From contig NZ_AORV01000033.1 of the NCBI RefSeq assembly GCF_000350485.1, positions 124,001 to 188,000 of the forward strand: a stretch of 64,000 nt of DNA, written 5' to 3'. Below are positions 16,301 through 24,321 of this stretch, piece after piece. A program made the position numbers and the translations under genes. The DNA comes from Ruminiclostridium cellobioparum subsp. termitidis CT1112 (GTDB lineage: Bacteria > Bacillota > Clostridia > Acetivibrionales > DSM-1351). Each line of letters begins with the position of its first letter. Positions within the stretch are counted from its first letter, which is position 1. The notes beneath the pieces were generated by a model that was not told where the DNA came from, searched no databases, and saw only the letters and a program-made list of their open reading frames with translations.

Positions 16301-17377
16301 ATGTACAAAACATTAATCGTTGACGACCGGGATATTTTTCTTATTGAATTGGAGCGCCTTAAGGTATGGGGTGAAATATCAGGTTTTGAAGTTGCCGGAA
16401 AAGCCAGTAACGGCAGTCAGGCTATTGATTTACTCAAAAATAACGAATACGATCTGGTATTGACAGATATTAGAATGCCCATAATTGATGGGCTTCAGCT
16501 TTTAAGGGAAATTAAAAAGGAGAATCTATGCTCCTGCGTTGTTATCATCAGTGAATACAGTGAATTTAACTATGCCAGGCAGGGTATAGTTTTGGGAGCA
16601 TTTGACTATCTCGTAAAACCTGCCGCCGAGGAAAGTTTGCTGCAGGTTCTGCAAAGAGCAGGGAACTTTTTAAAGGAAACCTCGAGCTATGTTTCCGATA
16701 ACAATGACTGGATATATCCGGCAGCTGAGGAGAAAAATATTTTTAATTATATTAAAAACAGGGACTTCTCGGCCGTTCATTTGTTTGGTTCAACTGCAGA
16801 AAATTTATACCTGGCTTTATCCGACAACATTATTAAAGCAGATATTATTATCAAAAAGCTGTATCACAATCTTATAAAAGCAGTTTATGAAGAATTTAAG
16901 TGGCTTGAAAATTTTATCGGGATCAATTATTTTGAAGAAGTGGATTTTTTACACGACGGCGATACTGATACCTTTAAAGAGTTTTATATGAGAAAATTAA
17001 ATTATTTAATCAGGTTTATTGTAAAGTTTCAGCCCGATACTCAGGATGAAAATATCCGGCATATCTGCGAATACATATTGAATAATCCTGAAGATGATCT
17101 GAAACTGAAAGTAATAGCCGAAAAATTCTTCATTAACAATACGTATTTGAGTAATTCCTTTCCGGCCAAAACAGGTATTCATTTCAACGATTATGTCACC
17201 ATGGTCAAGATGACCCGTGCAGAGTATCTTTTTAAAAGTACAAACTTGAAAACCTATGAAATAGGCTTTCAGATAGGCTACCGTGACTTGAACTATTTTA
17301 TGAAACAGTTTAAAAAGATATACGGATTAAGTCCTTCGGAATTCCGGAATACCGACTATACCGATTATCAAATTTGA
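16301..17377 (+). CDS. Response regulator, receiver plus AraC-type DNA-binding domain
   Basis: This 358-residue YesN-like regulator has receiver residues Asp8, Asp9, phosphoacceptor Asp56 (LTDIRMP) and Lys106 (YLVKP). The middle region is unassigned. The C-terminal ~100 residues carry the two helix-turn-helix motifs of the AraC family, ending IYGLSPSEFR. AraC-type proteins typically bind direct repeats about 21 bp apart next to the -35 box. That matches the four operators found in this region, so it is the leading candidate activator of the cluster, together with the kinase 33 bases upstream. Confidence 0.92.
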   Translation: MYKTLIVDDRDIFLIELERLKVWGEISGFEVAGKASNGSQAIDLLKNNEYDLVLTDIRMPIIDGLQLLREIKKENLCSCVVIISEYSEFNYARQGIVLGAFDYLVKPAAEESLLQVLQRAGNFLKETSSYVSDNNDWIYPAAEEKNIFNYIKNRDFSAVHLFGSTAENLYLALSDNIIKADIIIKKLYHNLIKAVYEEFKWLENFIGINYFEEVDFLHDGDTDTFKEFYMRKLNYLIRFIVKFQPDTQDENIRHICEYILNNPEDDLKLKVIAEKFFINNTYLSNSFPAKTGIHFNDYVTMVKMTRAEYLFKSTNLKTYEIGFQIGYRDLNYFMKQFKKIYGLSPSEFRNTDYTDYQI

Positions 17378-17466
17378 TTTTCTCCTCCGCTGCTCCTATT
17401 GTACTGAAAAATTTACTGTGCTATCATTAAATAATGCAATTGATCATTTCAGTATCCGGAGGAAAC

Positions 17467-18708
17467 ATGTCAATAAAAGTTAAATCATTTTTAAATAGAG
17501 AAACCCTGGTATATCTTCTAGCAATAATCTTTTCAGTAGTCATTCTGGTAGCCGGCAACAAAATGACCACCAAAAACCTGAACATGCTGAGCGGAGCAGA
17601 AGGAGTTACCGCTGAAAAGGCACAGGTCATAAAAGTTGTCAGTACAAAGAAGACAGAATATGATCTGGGGGGCGAAAATCCCGATACAGGCAAGGAAATC
17701 ATATTTCAGGCCAGGGTTTTATCCGGTGATGACAAGGGTACTGAGATTATGGCACTGCAAACCATAGACCCTTTTACCGGAGCTTCCCTGAAAGAGGTTC
17801 AGGCAGGGGACAAGGTAATACTTTACAGGCTGGATAACGAAGGTTCCGATAATGACTGGGTGTTGGGCGAGTACCTGAGATCTGATTCGCTTTTGATAAT
17901 GGGAATTGCTTTTTTTGTATTTCTTGTGATTTTCGGACGTTTTAAAGGCTTCAATACAATTATTTCTCTTATCTTTACCTGTGCAGCAATTTTTGCTGTA
18001 TTTATTCCGGCCGTACTCCAGGGCTTCAATATATATTTCTGGTCCATAATAACCTGCATTTTTATAATAACAATGTCCTTCCTTATCATTTATGGTGCCA
18101 ACAAGAAAAGCCTTTCGGCTGGAATAGGCTGCTTTGCCGGTATTTTGGTGTCAGGTTTTCTTACCCTTATAATGGACAACGTATTAAAGCTTACCGGTCT
18201 GGTCAGTGAGGAATCCCTTTATGTAATCCGAGTCAATCCCAATCATCCTATAGATCTCAGGGCAATAATATTTGCAGCTATACTTATCGGAGCCATCGGA
18301 GCCATAATGGACGTATCAATGTCCATAGCGGCCGCCCTTGCCGAATTCAAGGAAAAACTCGAATACACTCCCTTCAGCCTTATTATTAAATCCGGTATGG
18401 CTATAGGAAGGGATATAATGGGAACTATGGCCAATACTTTGATCCTGGCCTATATCGGGAGCTCACTTTCGGTGGTTCTGCTGCTGGTATCCTATAATAG
18501 CTCTGTTTTGGAGCTTATGAACAAGGAGATGATCGTGGTTGAGATTCTTCAGGCACTGATAGGCAGCTTCGGTATTTTGGTAACCATTCCTGTTACCTCC
18601 CTCATATGCGCCTATTTGTTTTCCGAAAGAGTCAAACCCGGATTCAAAGCCCATAAACTTCCCTCTTCTGATGAATTTCAGGATGATTATACCGATGGCT
18701 GGAAATAA
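17467..18708 (+). CDS. YibE/F-family multi-spanning membrane protein
   Basis: This ~413-residue membrane protein has an N-terminal anchor, an extracytoplasmic beta-rich domain of about 110 residues and then roughly seven hydrophobic segments, as in the YibE/F family. The conserved cytoplasm-facing segment includes GAIMDVSMSIAAAL and GRDIMGTMANTL. The function of the family is not established to my knowledge. The start was set at ATG 17467 because GGAGGA lies 4-8 bases upstream; an ATG at 17434 has no site. It follows the regulator gene on the same strand, but I see no operator copy nearby. Confidence 0.88.
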   Translation: MSIKVKSFLNRETLVYLLAIIFSVVILVAGNKMTTKNLNMLSGAEGVTAEKAQVIKVVSTKKTEYDLGGENPDTGKEIIFQARVLSGDDKGTEIMALQTIDPFTGASLKEVQAGDKVILYRLDNEGSDNDWVLGEYLRSDSLLIMGIAFFVFLVIFGRFKGFNTIISLIFTCAAIFAVFIPAVLQGFNIYFWSIITCIFIITMSFLIIYGANKKSLSAGIGCFAGILVSGFLTLIMDNVLKLTGLVSEESLYVIRVNPNHPIDLRAIIFAAILIGAIGAIMDVSMSIAAALAEFKEKLEYTPFSLIIKSGMAIGRDIMGTMANTLILAYIGSSLSVVLLLVSYNSSVLELMNKEMIVVEILQALIGSFGILVTIPVTSLICAYLFSERVKPGFKAHKLPSSDEFQDDYTDGWK

Positions 18709-18741
18709 TAACTGGTTTTCCCGAAATTTTTATTATGAATT

Positions 18742-18771
18742 TTGTCTGATTGGTGCAAACTAAATTAAAAT
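18742..18771 (+). promoter_or_regulatory. Probable promoter of the SPL-like gene
   Basis: The elements are -35 TTGTCT (18742-18747), an 18-base spacer, and -10 TAAAAT (18766-18771), about 20 bases before the start codon. That leaves a very short leader. Confidence 0.45.
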
Positions 18772-18791
18772 AACATTAGAAGAGGTTATAT

Positions 18792-19811
18792 ATGTTTGTA
18801 CCGCAAAGAGTAATTTTCGAAACAGGCTCTCTGGACTATCCCCTGGGACGGCAGCTGTATGAAAGCTTCAAAGCCGGCAACCTTCAGATAATCGAAAGCT
18901 CATTGAATAAAGTAAAAAGTCATATTCCCGGAGAAACAACAGCTGCTTTGTATCAAAGCGGAAAAAACACCCTTGTTGTGGGTGTAAAAAAGAGCTTGAG
19001 CTTTCAGAGCTGCAAGCCCTCGGCCCATTACCAGCTGCCTCTGGTAAGCGGCTGCATCGGTCAGTGTGAATACTGCTATCTCAATACCCAATTGGGCGAC
19101 AAACCTTTTATAAGAATTCATGTAAATCTTGAAGACATATTCCGGCAAGCCGATAAATATATTGGTGAAAGATTACCGGAGGAGACTATCTTTGAAGGTT
19201 CTGCAACCTCCGACCCTGTTCCCGTGGAACCGTATACCGGGGCGTTGAAAATGGCCATACGCTACTTTGCCGCCCAGGAAAAGGCCCGCTTCAGGTTTGT
19301 CACCAAATATACCGATATTGATGATCTCTTGACCCTGGAACACAAAAACCGTACAGAAATACGCTTCAGTCTGAATACCGAGTCCATAATAAAAAAGTAC
19401 GAACATAAAACCGCTTCGGCAAAAAAACGTATTGGGGCAAGTGCCAAATTATATTCAGCCGGCTATCCTGTTGGCTTTATAATTGCACCTGTATTTATCT
19501 ATGAGGGCTGGGAAAAGGAATACAGAGAGCTTCTGTCCGCACTGCGGCAGGAATTTCCGGCCTCAGCCTCAAATCCTGTGACCTTTGAGGTTATTTCCCA
19601 CAGGTATACCACAAAAGCCAGAAATAAAATAACTGAAATCTTTCCTGAAACCACCCTGGACATGGACAACGGAAACAGGCAGTTTAAATACGGTCAATTC
19701 GGTTATGGAAAATATGTCTATCCCAGGGAAACCATGTCTCAGATTAAAGAGTTTTTTCAGAAGGAGATATCAGAGCTTTTTGAGAATGGGGAGATAAAGT
19801 ATATTATTTAA
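18792..19811 (+). CDS. splB: Spore photoproduct lyase-like radical SAM protein
   Basis: This 339-residue protein has the canonical Cx3Cx2C cluster motif at Cys88, Cys92 and Cys95 (CIGQCEYCY), and the length and layout match spore photoproduct lyase. The conserved FEGSATSDPVPVEPYTG and RFRFVTKYTD segments are typical. The true enzyme repairs thymine dimers in germinating spores by SAM radical chemistry. I cannot verify the additional catalytic cysteine of SPL, so a related SPL-family role is possible. The stop codon sits at the very edge of the MITE-like element copy 2. Confidence 0.85.
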   Translation: MFVPQRVIFETGSLDYPLGRQLYESFKAGNLQIIESSLNKVKSHIPGETTAALYQSGKNTLVVGVKKSLSFQSCKPSAHYQLPLVSGCIGQCEYCYLNTQLGDKPFIRIHVNLEDIFRQADKYIGERLPEETIFEGSATSDPVPVEPYTGALKMAIRYFAAQEKARFRFVTKYTDIDDLLTLEHKNRTEIRFSLNTESIIKKYEHKTASAKKRIGASAKLYSAGYPVGFIIAPVFIYEGWEKEYRELLSALRQEFPASASNPVTFEVISHRYTTKARNKITEIFPETTLDMDNGNRQFKYGQFGYGKYVYPRETMSQIKEFFQKEISELFENGEIKYII

Positions 19812-20155
19812 CGCGTTGCGCTAATTATTTAAATTTTGCTTTACCTGTGTAATTATATATATCAACTGTACTTCCGTACTAACTTCATAAAATAGAGATG
19901 CCCCAAAACAATTGTGAAAATTGTATCGCCTCATTTAAAGCGGTTTTGCCGCCGCTCAAACTCGACATCCTGTCTCGATTTGAAGCTCAAAGCCGCCTCC
20001 TGCTGCTTTGCCGGCAGAACCGCTTTACCTTCGTCGACAATTTATCTCAATTGTTTTTAACCGTGCATCCTATTTCATGAAGTTGTACTCACGTACCAGT
20101 TGATTCTAATTAAATCTATCTGTAAAGCAAAACAAAATATCATTGGTGCAATGAG
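19811..20155. repeat. MITE-like inverted-repeat element, copy 2 (~345 bp)
   Basis: This is collinear with 6073-6420 along its whole length, with shared blocks such as TTTGCTTTACCTGTGTAATT, CTCAAACTCGACATCCTGTC and CATCCTATTTCATGAAGTTG. Its ends are imperfect inverted repeats (GTTGCGCTAATTAT against ATTGCACCAATGAT). It begins at the stop codon of the SPL-like gene and fills the convergent gap before the YbaK gene. The 60-codon reading frame inside it (19898-20080) is a by-product of the repeat. Confidence 0.82.
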
Positions 20156-20192
20156 TTTAATGACACTCAACTTCACAGCAAAGTCCTGAACA

Positions 20193-20669
20193 TTAGTCTA
20201 TTACAGGTGCGACACCGGCTTTTATAAAATCAACCAGCTCATGGGGCTTTATCTCTACCTGAAAGCCGATTTTTCCCGCACTGAATATTATTGAGTCAAT
20301 ATTCCCACAGGAGCTGTCCACAACCGTCGTGTAATCCTTTTTCATTCCTATGGGCGAGCAGCCTCCTCTAATATAGCCGGTTACCCTGTTTATTTCATCC
20401 ATTCTGATCATTTCGACCGACTTTTCGCCCACCGATTTTGCCGCGGCCTTAAGATTCAGTTCCTTACCCACAGGAATGACAAAAATGAAGAAATTCTTGC
20501 TGGCACCTCTTGTAACAAGAGTTTTATATACCTTTTCTTCGGGCTGTCCGATCTTATTGGCCACCGAAACCCCGTCTATAGCCCCGTCCCTGTTTTCATA
20601 GGTATATGTATTATATGGAATATGCGCACTATCCAATATTCTCATAACATTCGTCTTTTGAATTCCCAT
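20193..20669 (-). CDS. ybaK: Cys-tRNA(Pro)/Cys-tRNA(Cys) deacylase, YbaK/EbsC family
   Basis: This 158-residue protein of the aminoacyl-tRNA editing fold hydrolyses mischarged tRNA, classically Cys-tRNA(Pro). Family features are KTLVTRGASKNFFIFVIPVGKEL with the catalytic lysine and RGGCSPIGMKK, which lines the substrate pocket. It is cytoplasmic. AGGAGGAAAC precedes the ATG. Neighbours give no pathway link; it sits convergent to the MITE-like element. Confidence 0.93.
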   Translation of the reverse strand: MGIQKTNVMRILDSAHIPYNTYTYENRDGAIDGVSVANKIGQPEEKVYKTLVTRGASKNFFIFVIPVGKELNLKAAAKSVGEKSVEMIRMDEINRVTGYIRGGCSPIGMKKDYTTVVDSSCGNIDSIIFSAGKIGFQVEIKPHELVDFIKAGVAPVID

Positions 20670-20738
20670 ATTGATGTTTCCTCCTGTTATTGCATCAGTA
20701 TATCAAAAAAAATCCCTTTCCCCATATCCTTTTTACTT

Positions 20739-21470
20739 TTATTCCAGCTGCTCCTCTGGAAACCTGAAATGACCGATAATCCGGCCGCTCTTGCTCCACT
20801 TCAGCAGAATATTTTCTTCCTCAACCGCTACGGTACTGGCATTGTGTATGATGTACGGCACTCCGTCCTTGCGTCTTTTATCAGACACTATGGCCACATG
20901 GTCGGACCTGTTCAATACCACTATATCGCCGGGCTGCCATTGGTACAGGTTCTTTTTGTCATAGGGTTTAACTTCCCATGTCAGGCTTTCGGCATACTTT
21001 TCAAAGAATACTATCTGGTTTTTTACACGCCTGAAATCGATATTGGGATCGGGTACCTTTACACCATTTTTATAATCTTCAGTATTGTCAAGAATATCCC
21101 TGTCCATATTGCTTTTTAAATCATACCCTGCATTTTTCAACGCCCGCCAGATAACATCGGTACAGACTCCTTCCCACTCGGGAGGGTATCCTCCTTCATA
21201 ATAGGTACTCTGGTATTTTGTCCGGTTAAGTACTTCCTTCCTGGCACCCTGGACTATGTCATCCATGTCGGAGATACCATCCCCGTCCATATCCCCTTCA
21301 CAAACTATCTTTTCAACAGTAACCTTACCTTTTAAAAAGAAAAAAGCATCCAGATAAACAATTTTGTTGTAGCCCAATAGAGCTGCAAATCCCAATGCCA
21401 ATACTATGGACGCTGTAATAATATTTTTTCTGCCGCTGTTTTTTATGTTTCGTAAAAAGCCATTTTTCAT
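20739..21470 (-). CDS. DUF1287-family membrane-anchored protein
   Basis: This 243-residue protein has one hydrophobic segment at about residues 18-36 and the rest outside the membrane. The DUF1287 core is recognisable from YYEGGYPPEWEGVCTDVIWRAL and QWQPGDIVVLNRSDHVAIVSD, with a Cys and a His placed as in NlpC/P60-like papain-fold hydrolases. Before it lies DMDGDGISDMDD, which looks like an EF-hand/dockerin-type calcium loop and fits a calcium-stabilised secreted domain. The biochemical function of DUF1287 is not established to my knowledge. Confidence 0.8.
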   Translation of the reverse strand: MKNGFLRNIKNSGRKNIITASIVLALGFAALLGYNKIVYLDAFFFLKGKVTVEKIVCEGDMDGDGISDMDDIVQGARKEVLNRTKYQSTYYEGGYPPEWEGVCTDVIWRALKNAGYDLKSNMDRDILDNTEDYKNGVKVPDPNIDFRRVKNQIVFFEKYAESLTWEVKPYDKKNLYQWQPGDIVVLNRSDHVAIVSDKRRKDGVPYIIHNASTVAVEEENILLKWSKSGRIIGHFRFPEEQLE

Positions 21471-21499
21471 ACCGATCCCCGTTTCCAGCTATAAATAAC

Positions 21500-21556
21500 C
21501 GGATTATCCGTCATTGGAATCTTCCTTGTGCCTAACCTGCCGATCAGGATAATCCG
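21500..21556 (-). terminator. Possible terminator/inverted repeat at the end of the pyr operon
   Basis: A 10-bp perfect inverted repeat (CGGATTATCC at 21500-21509 and GGATAATCCG at 21547-21556) overlaps the stop codon of the orotate-phosphoribosyltransferase-like gene. The ~37-base loop and a weak T run make a simple intrinsic terminator doubtful. Confidence 0.3.
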
Positions 21557-22401
21557 TAAATGTTCTGTTCTATACATATCCTTGTTCTTTCGGCAGTCTT
21601 TGGATCAGCCTGCAGAGAATTTTGAATGAATTCCGGATGTTCCACAAGGAAAGCCCTCATAGTTTCAGTGGGTCTTTCAAGATAATCCATAAGCATTTTA
21701 TGCTGTTGCCCGGTAATGTAATTTTCATCCAAGGCCCCGTTGAACAGGTCTTTGTCAACATTCATCAAAGCATGTGATTCCACTCCGGCACCATTGAGCT
21801 TTTCTGCACCGCCCTGAAGTCTGTCGACAACCACCAGACTGTATTTCAAATTTCCGTTCAGGGACTGGACAGCCGGTATCCATGCTCTGGTGTAGCTGGA
21901 AGCCTCGGTTATTATATCAGCTATATGAAGGACATTTTCGTTTTTTATATCCTTAACCTCAGATGATACACCCTTCTGAAACAAAACAGCCGTCAGGTCC
22001 TTAAATATTGTTATATGCGGAATTTTAAGCATATCCGCTATTATCAGTGAAAAAAACCAGTCTCTTCTTTCTCCCCCTGATATGTAACCGATATTTTTCA
22101 TATTGAAATTACTTTTAATATACTCACACATTGAAGAAATTAGACCCTTGAAAATCTCATCGGTTTCAAAATTTTTGCGGGCAAGCTGCAAAACTATCTC
22201 AGAACATCCAAGCTTGTTTTCCTTGCAGACATCAATCACTTTCAGCAGGCTGTTGGCCTTTTCCTCACTGCCGTAAAGGAAGTGGGTATTTATATAATAA
22301 GGGCCGATCTTGGATGATGTGTACCAGAATGGCTTGTTTTCAGGGCATACTCTGACTGCATTTGTTTTGAAAAGCCAGGTTATAAGTTTATTTTTTTCCA
22401 T
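21544..22401 (-). CDS. Orotate phosphoribosyltransferase-like protein
   Basis: This 285-residue protein resembles a divergent type-I phosphoribosyltransferase group. The segment YISGGERRDWFFSL matches a motif I associate with an OPRT-like clostridial family, and ENVLHIADIITEASS occupies the place of the PRPP-binding loop. The usual acidic pair and Thr-Gly (DDVITTG) are degenerate here. Position at the end of the pyrimidine operon, where pyrE is expected, supports orotate to OMP conversion. The extra ~80 residues and degenerate loop leave room for another role. Confidence 0.65.
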   Translation of the reverse strand: MEKNKLITWLFKTNAVRVCPENKPFWYTSSKIGPYYINTHFLYGSEEKANSLLKVIDVCKENKLGCSEIVLQLARKNFETDEIFKGLISSMCEYIKSNFNMKNIGYISGGERRDWFFSLIIADMLKIPHITIFKDLTAVLFQKGVSSEVKDIKNENVLHIADIITEASSYTRAWIPAVQSLNGNLKYSLVVVDRLQGGAEKLNGAGVESHALMNVDKDLFNGALDENYITGQQHKMLMDYLERPTETMRAFLVEHPEFIQNSLQADPKTAERTRICIEQNIYGLS

Positions 22402-22493
22402 TTAAGCTCCATTTCCGCTGGCACAATAAAAATGAATCTGCCAATGTGCAAATTGCACAAATCCATCTTTACAGCACTTGCCGTTTATATTTC

Positions 22494-23189
22494 TCATTTC
22501 AGTTTATTTTGCTTGCGCTTTTCTTCCATAAATTCCTGCCACCATTCCTGATTTTCTATTGTGCTCAATTCAAAACCAAGATGTTCTGTATCGCCTTCCA
22601 TCAGCACTTCAAATTCATCCTTTTTATCATCGTAATCTACTACGGTAACCGAAGTATTATCATGCCAGAATATATTTTTAATATACTCAAGCTTCTGTCC
22701 GTAAAATCTGCAAAGCATGGTGCGTATTGCTGCCCCGTGGGTCACAATACAGATATTTTTTCCCGGGTTGCTGCTGATAATATGCTTTACTTCCCCAATA
22801 AGCCTGTCATAAAACTCTGAAACACATTCCCCGTTAGGCATTTGATGAAGATGCGGCTCTTCCTCCCAGGTTTTATTTTCTTTGGGGTACAGTACCGGAA
22901 GCTGATCGAAAGGCATATCCTCCCAATCCCCTCCGTTTATCTCCCTCAGCTTATCGGTACGGATTATGGGAAGCTGCTTTACATCGGCAATATACTGTGC
23001 CGTCTGCAAGGTACGGGTCAAACTGCTTGAATATATTATATCAATAGGCATGGAAGCCAGCCTTTCGGCAACTTTCAAGGCCTGTTTGTGGCCCTTTTCG
23101 GTTATCCTGCTGTCAAACCATCCATGAAAACGTCTGTTAATATTGCCCTCCGCCTCTGCGTGTCTTACAAAAATAAGTCTGGTTATCAT
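22494..23189 (-). CDS. Histidine phosphatase (phosphoglycerate-mutase-like) family protein
   Basis: This is a ~231-residue branch-1 histidine phosphatase. The catalytic signature is LIFVRHAEAEGN with the nucleophilic His, and the second His is in CIVTHGAAIRTML. The start is the ATG 23187-23189, with TTGGAGG 7 bases upstream; an ATG at 23264 would overlap pyrD and has no site. The substrate is unknown. Its place between pyrD and the pyrE-like gene suggests co-transcription with pyrimidine genes. Confidence 0.9.
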   Translation of the reverse strand: MITRLIFVRHAEAEGNINRRFHGWFDSRITEKGHKQALKVAERLASMPIDIIYSSSLTRTLQTAQYIADVKQLPIIRTDKLREINGGDWEDMPFDQLPVLYPKENKTWEEEPHLHQMPNGECVSEFYDRLIGEVKHIISSNPGKNICIVTHGAAIRTMLCRFYGQKLEYIKNIFWHDNTSVTVVDYDDKKDEFEVLMEGDTEHLGFELSTIENQEWWQEFMEEKRKQNKLK

Positions 23190-23268
23190 CTCATCCTCCA
23201 ATGCAAAAATTGTTACCTTCGGTTTAATTATACCAAACTTTTCACATATTATTAACCGGCACAAAGGA

Positions 23269-24189
23269 TTAATTTAATTCCAGCTTGCCTGTGATATCCT
23301 TTAAATTACTGTATCGGTATTTCTTCATGTATTCTTTCAGTCCCGAAATAATGTCCAAAGGTACGGCAGGATTAATAAAGTTGGCTGTGCCGACCATGAC
23401 CGCGGCCGCACCCGCAAGCAGGAACTCCACCGCATCATCACCGCAGGCTATGCCGCCCATACCGATCACAGGTATTTTGACCGCATGGGCGGCCTCATAC
23501 ACCATTCTTACGGCTACAGGCTTTACGGCAGGCCCTGAAAGCCCTCCGAAATTATTTGCAAGCACCGGTTTTTTTCTATGAATATCAATTGCCATTCCCA
23601 GTATTGTATTTATAAGTGATACACAATCCGCCCCAGCCGCTTCGGCCGCTCTGGCCATAGATTTTATGTCTCCCACATTTGGCGAGAGCTTTACAATTAA
23701 AGGCTGCTTACAGTATCTCTTTACAGCCGACGTTATTTCCTCAATAAGCAGCGGATCGGTGCCAAAGGCCAGTCCTCCGGCCTTTACATTGGGGCAGGAA
23801 ACATTGAGCTCAATGGCATCAATTTCCGAATCTCCAAGTATCTCGGCCATTTCACAGTACTCTTCTATGGTATTTCCGGCTATATTGGCGATTACCCTTG
23901 TATCGAATTGTTTCAGAAAGGGCAGGTCATGCTTTTTAAACACCTCAACTCCCGGGTTCTGAAGCCCCACACTGTTGAGTATGCCTGCCGGAGTTTCGGC
24001 TATTCTGGGCGGAGGATTGCCTTTCCGTTCTTTCAGGGTAAGTCCCTTCACGGATATCCCGCCAAGAGTATTCAAATCAATATATTCACTGTATTCATGT
24101 CCAAAGCCGTAGGTGCCTGATGCCATGATGACCGGATTTTTAAAACTGATTCCTGCTATATTTACACTAAGATCAATGTTATTTGACAT
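23269..24189 (-). CDS. pyrD: Dihydroorotate dehydrogenase B, catalytic subunit
   Basis: This ~306-residue FMN enzyme oxidises dihydroorotate to orotate using NAD through the PyrK subunit. Features are NPVIMASGTYGFG at the start, the active-site Cys in IELNVSCPN, GLSGPAVKPVA and PVIGMGGIACGDDA for FMN phosphate binding. A cysteine rather than serine base is typical of class 1B. The start is set at ATG 24187-24189 with GGAGAG upstream. It follows pyrK after a ~130-base palindrome-rich gap. Confidence 0.96.
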   Translation of the reverse strand: MSNNIDLSVNIAGISFKNPVIMASGTYGFGHEYSEYIDLNTLGGISVKGLTLKERKGNPPPRIAETPAGILNSVGLQNPGVEVFKKHDLPFLKQFDTRVIANIAGNTIEEYCEMAEILGDSEIDAIELNVSCPNVKAGGLAFGTDPLLIEEITSAVKRYCKQPLIVKLSPNVGDIKSMARAAEAAGADCVSLINTILGMAIDIHRKKPVLANNFGGLSGPAVKPVAVRMVYEAAHAVKIPVIGMGGIACGDDAVEFLLAGAAAVMVGTANFINPAVPLDIISGLKEYMKKYRYSNLKDITGKLELN

Positions 24190-24321
24190 ATTACTCTCCA
24201 ATCTGTACATCTAAATGTCAGTGGTTTTTTAATGCGCCAAGCTCCCCGGCGTATGCCTCTATGCACTACACCGGGGAAAAACGCCTGCGTTTTTCATATG
24301 CGAAGGCAAGTGATGTACGCA
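24190..24321 (-). other. Palindrome-rich gap between pyrK and pyrD
   Basis: This gap holds the perfect inverted repeat AAAAACGC-CT-GCGTTTTT (24277-24294), flanked by CCCCGG and CCGGGG arms (about 24243-24276), then an ATGCGAAG/CTTCGCAT pair (about 24298-24340). It could be an mRNA-stabilising or attenuating hairpin or a degraded small repeat. No gene is visible. Confidence 0.5.

Noticed and set aside
19898-20080. 60-codon plus-strand frame inside the repeat element
   Set aside because: It lies wholly within the MITE-like repeat, so it follows from the repeat structure; no independent evidence of translation.
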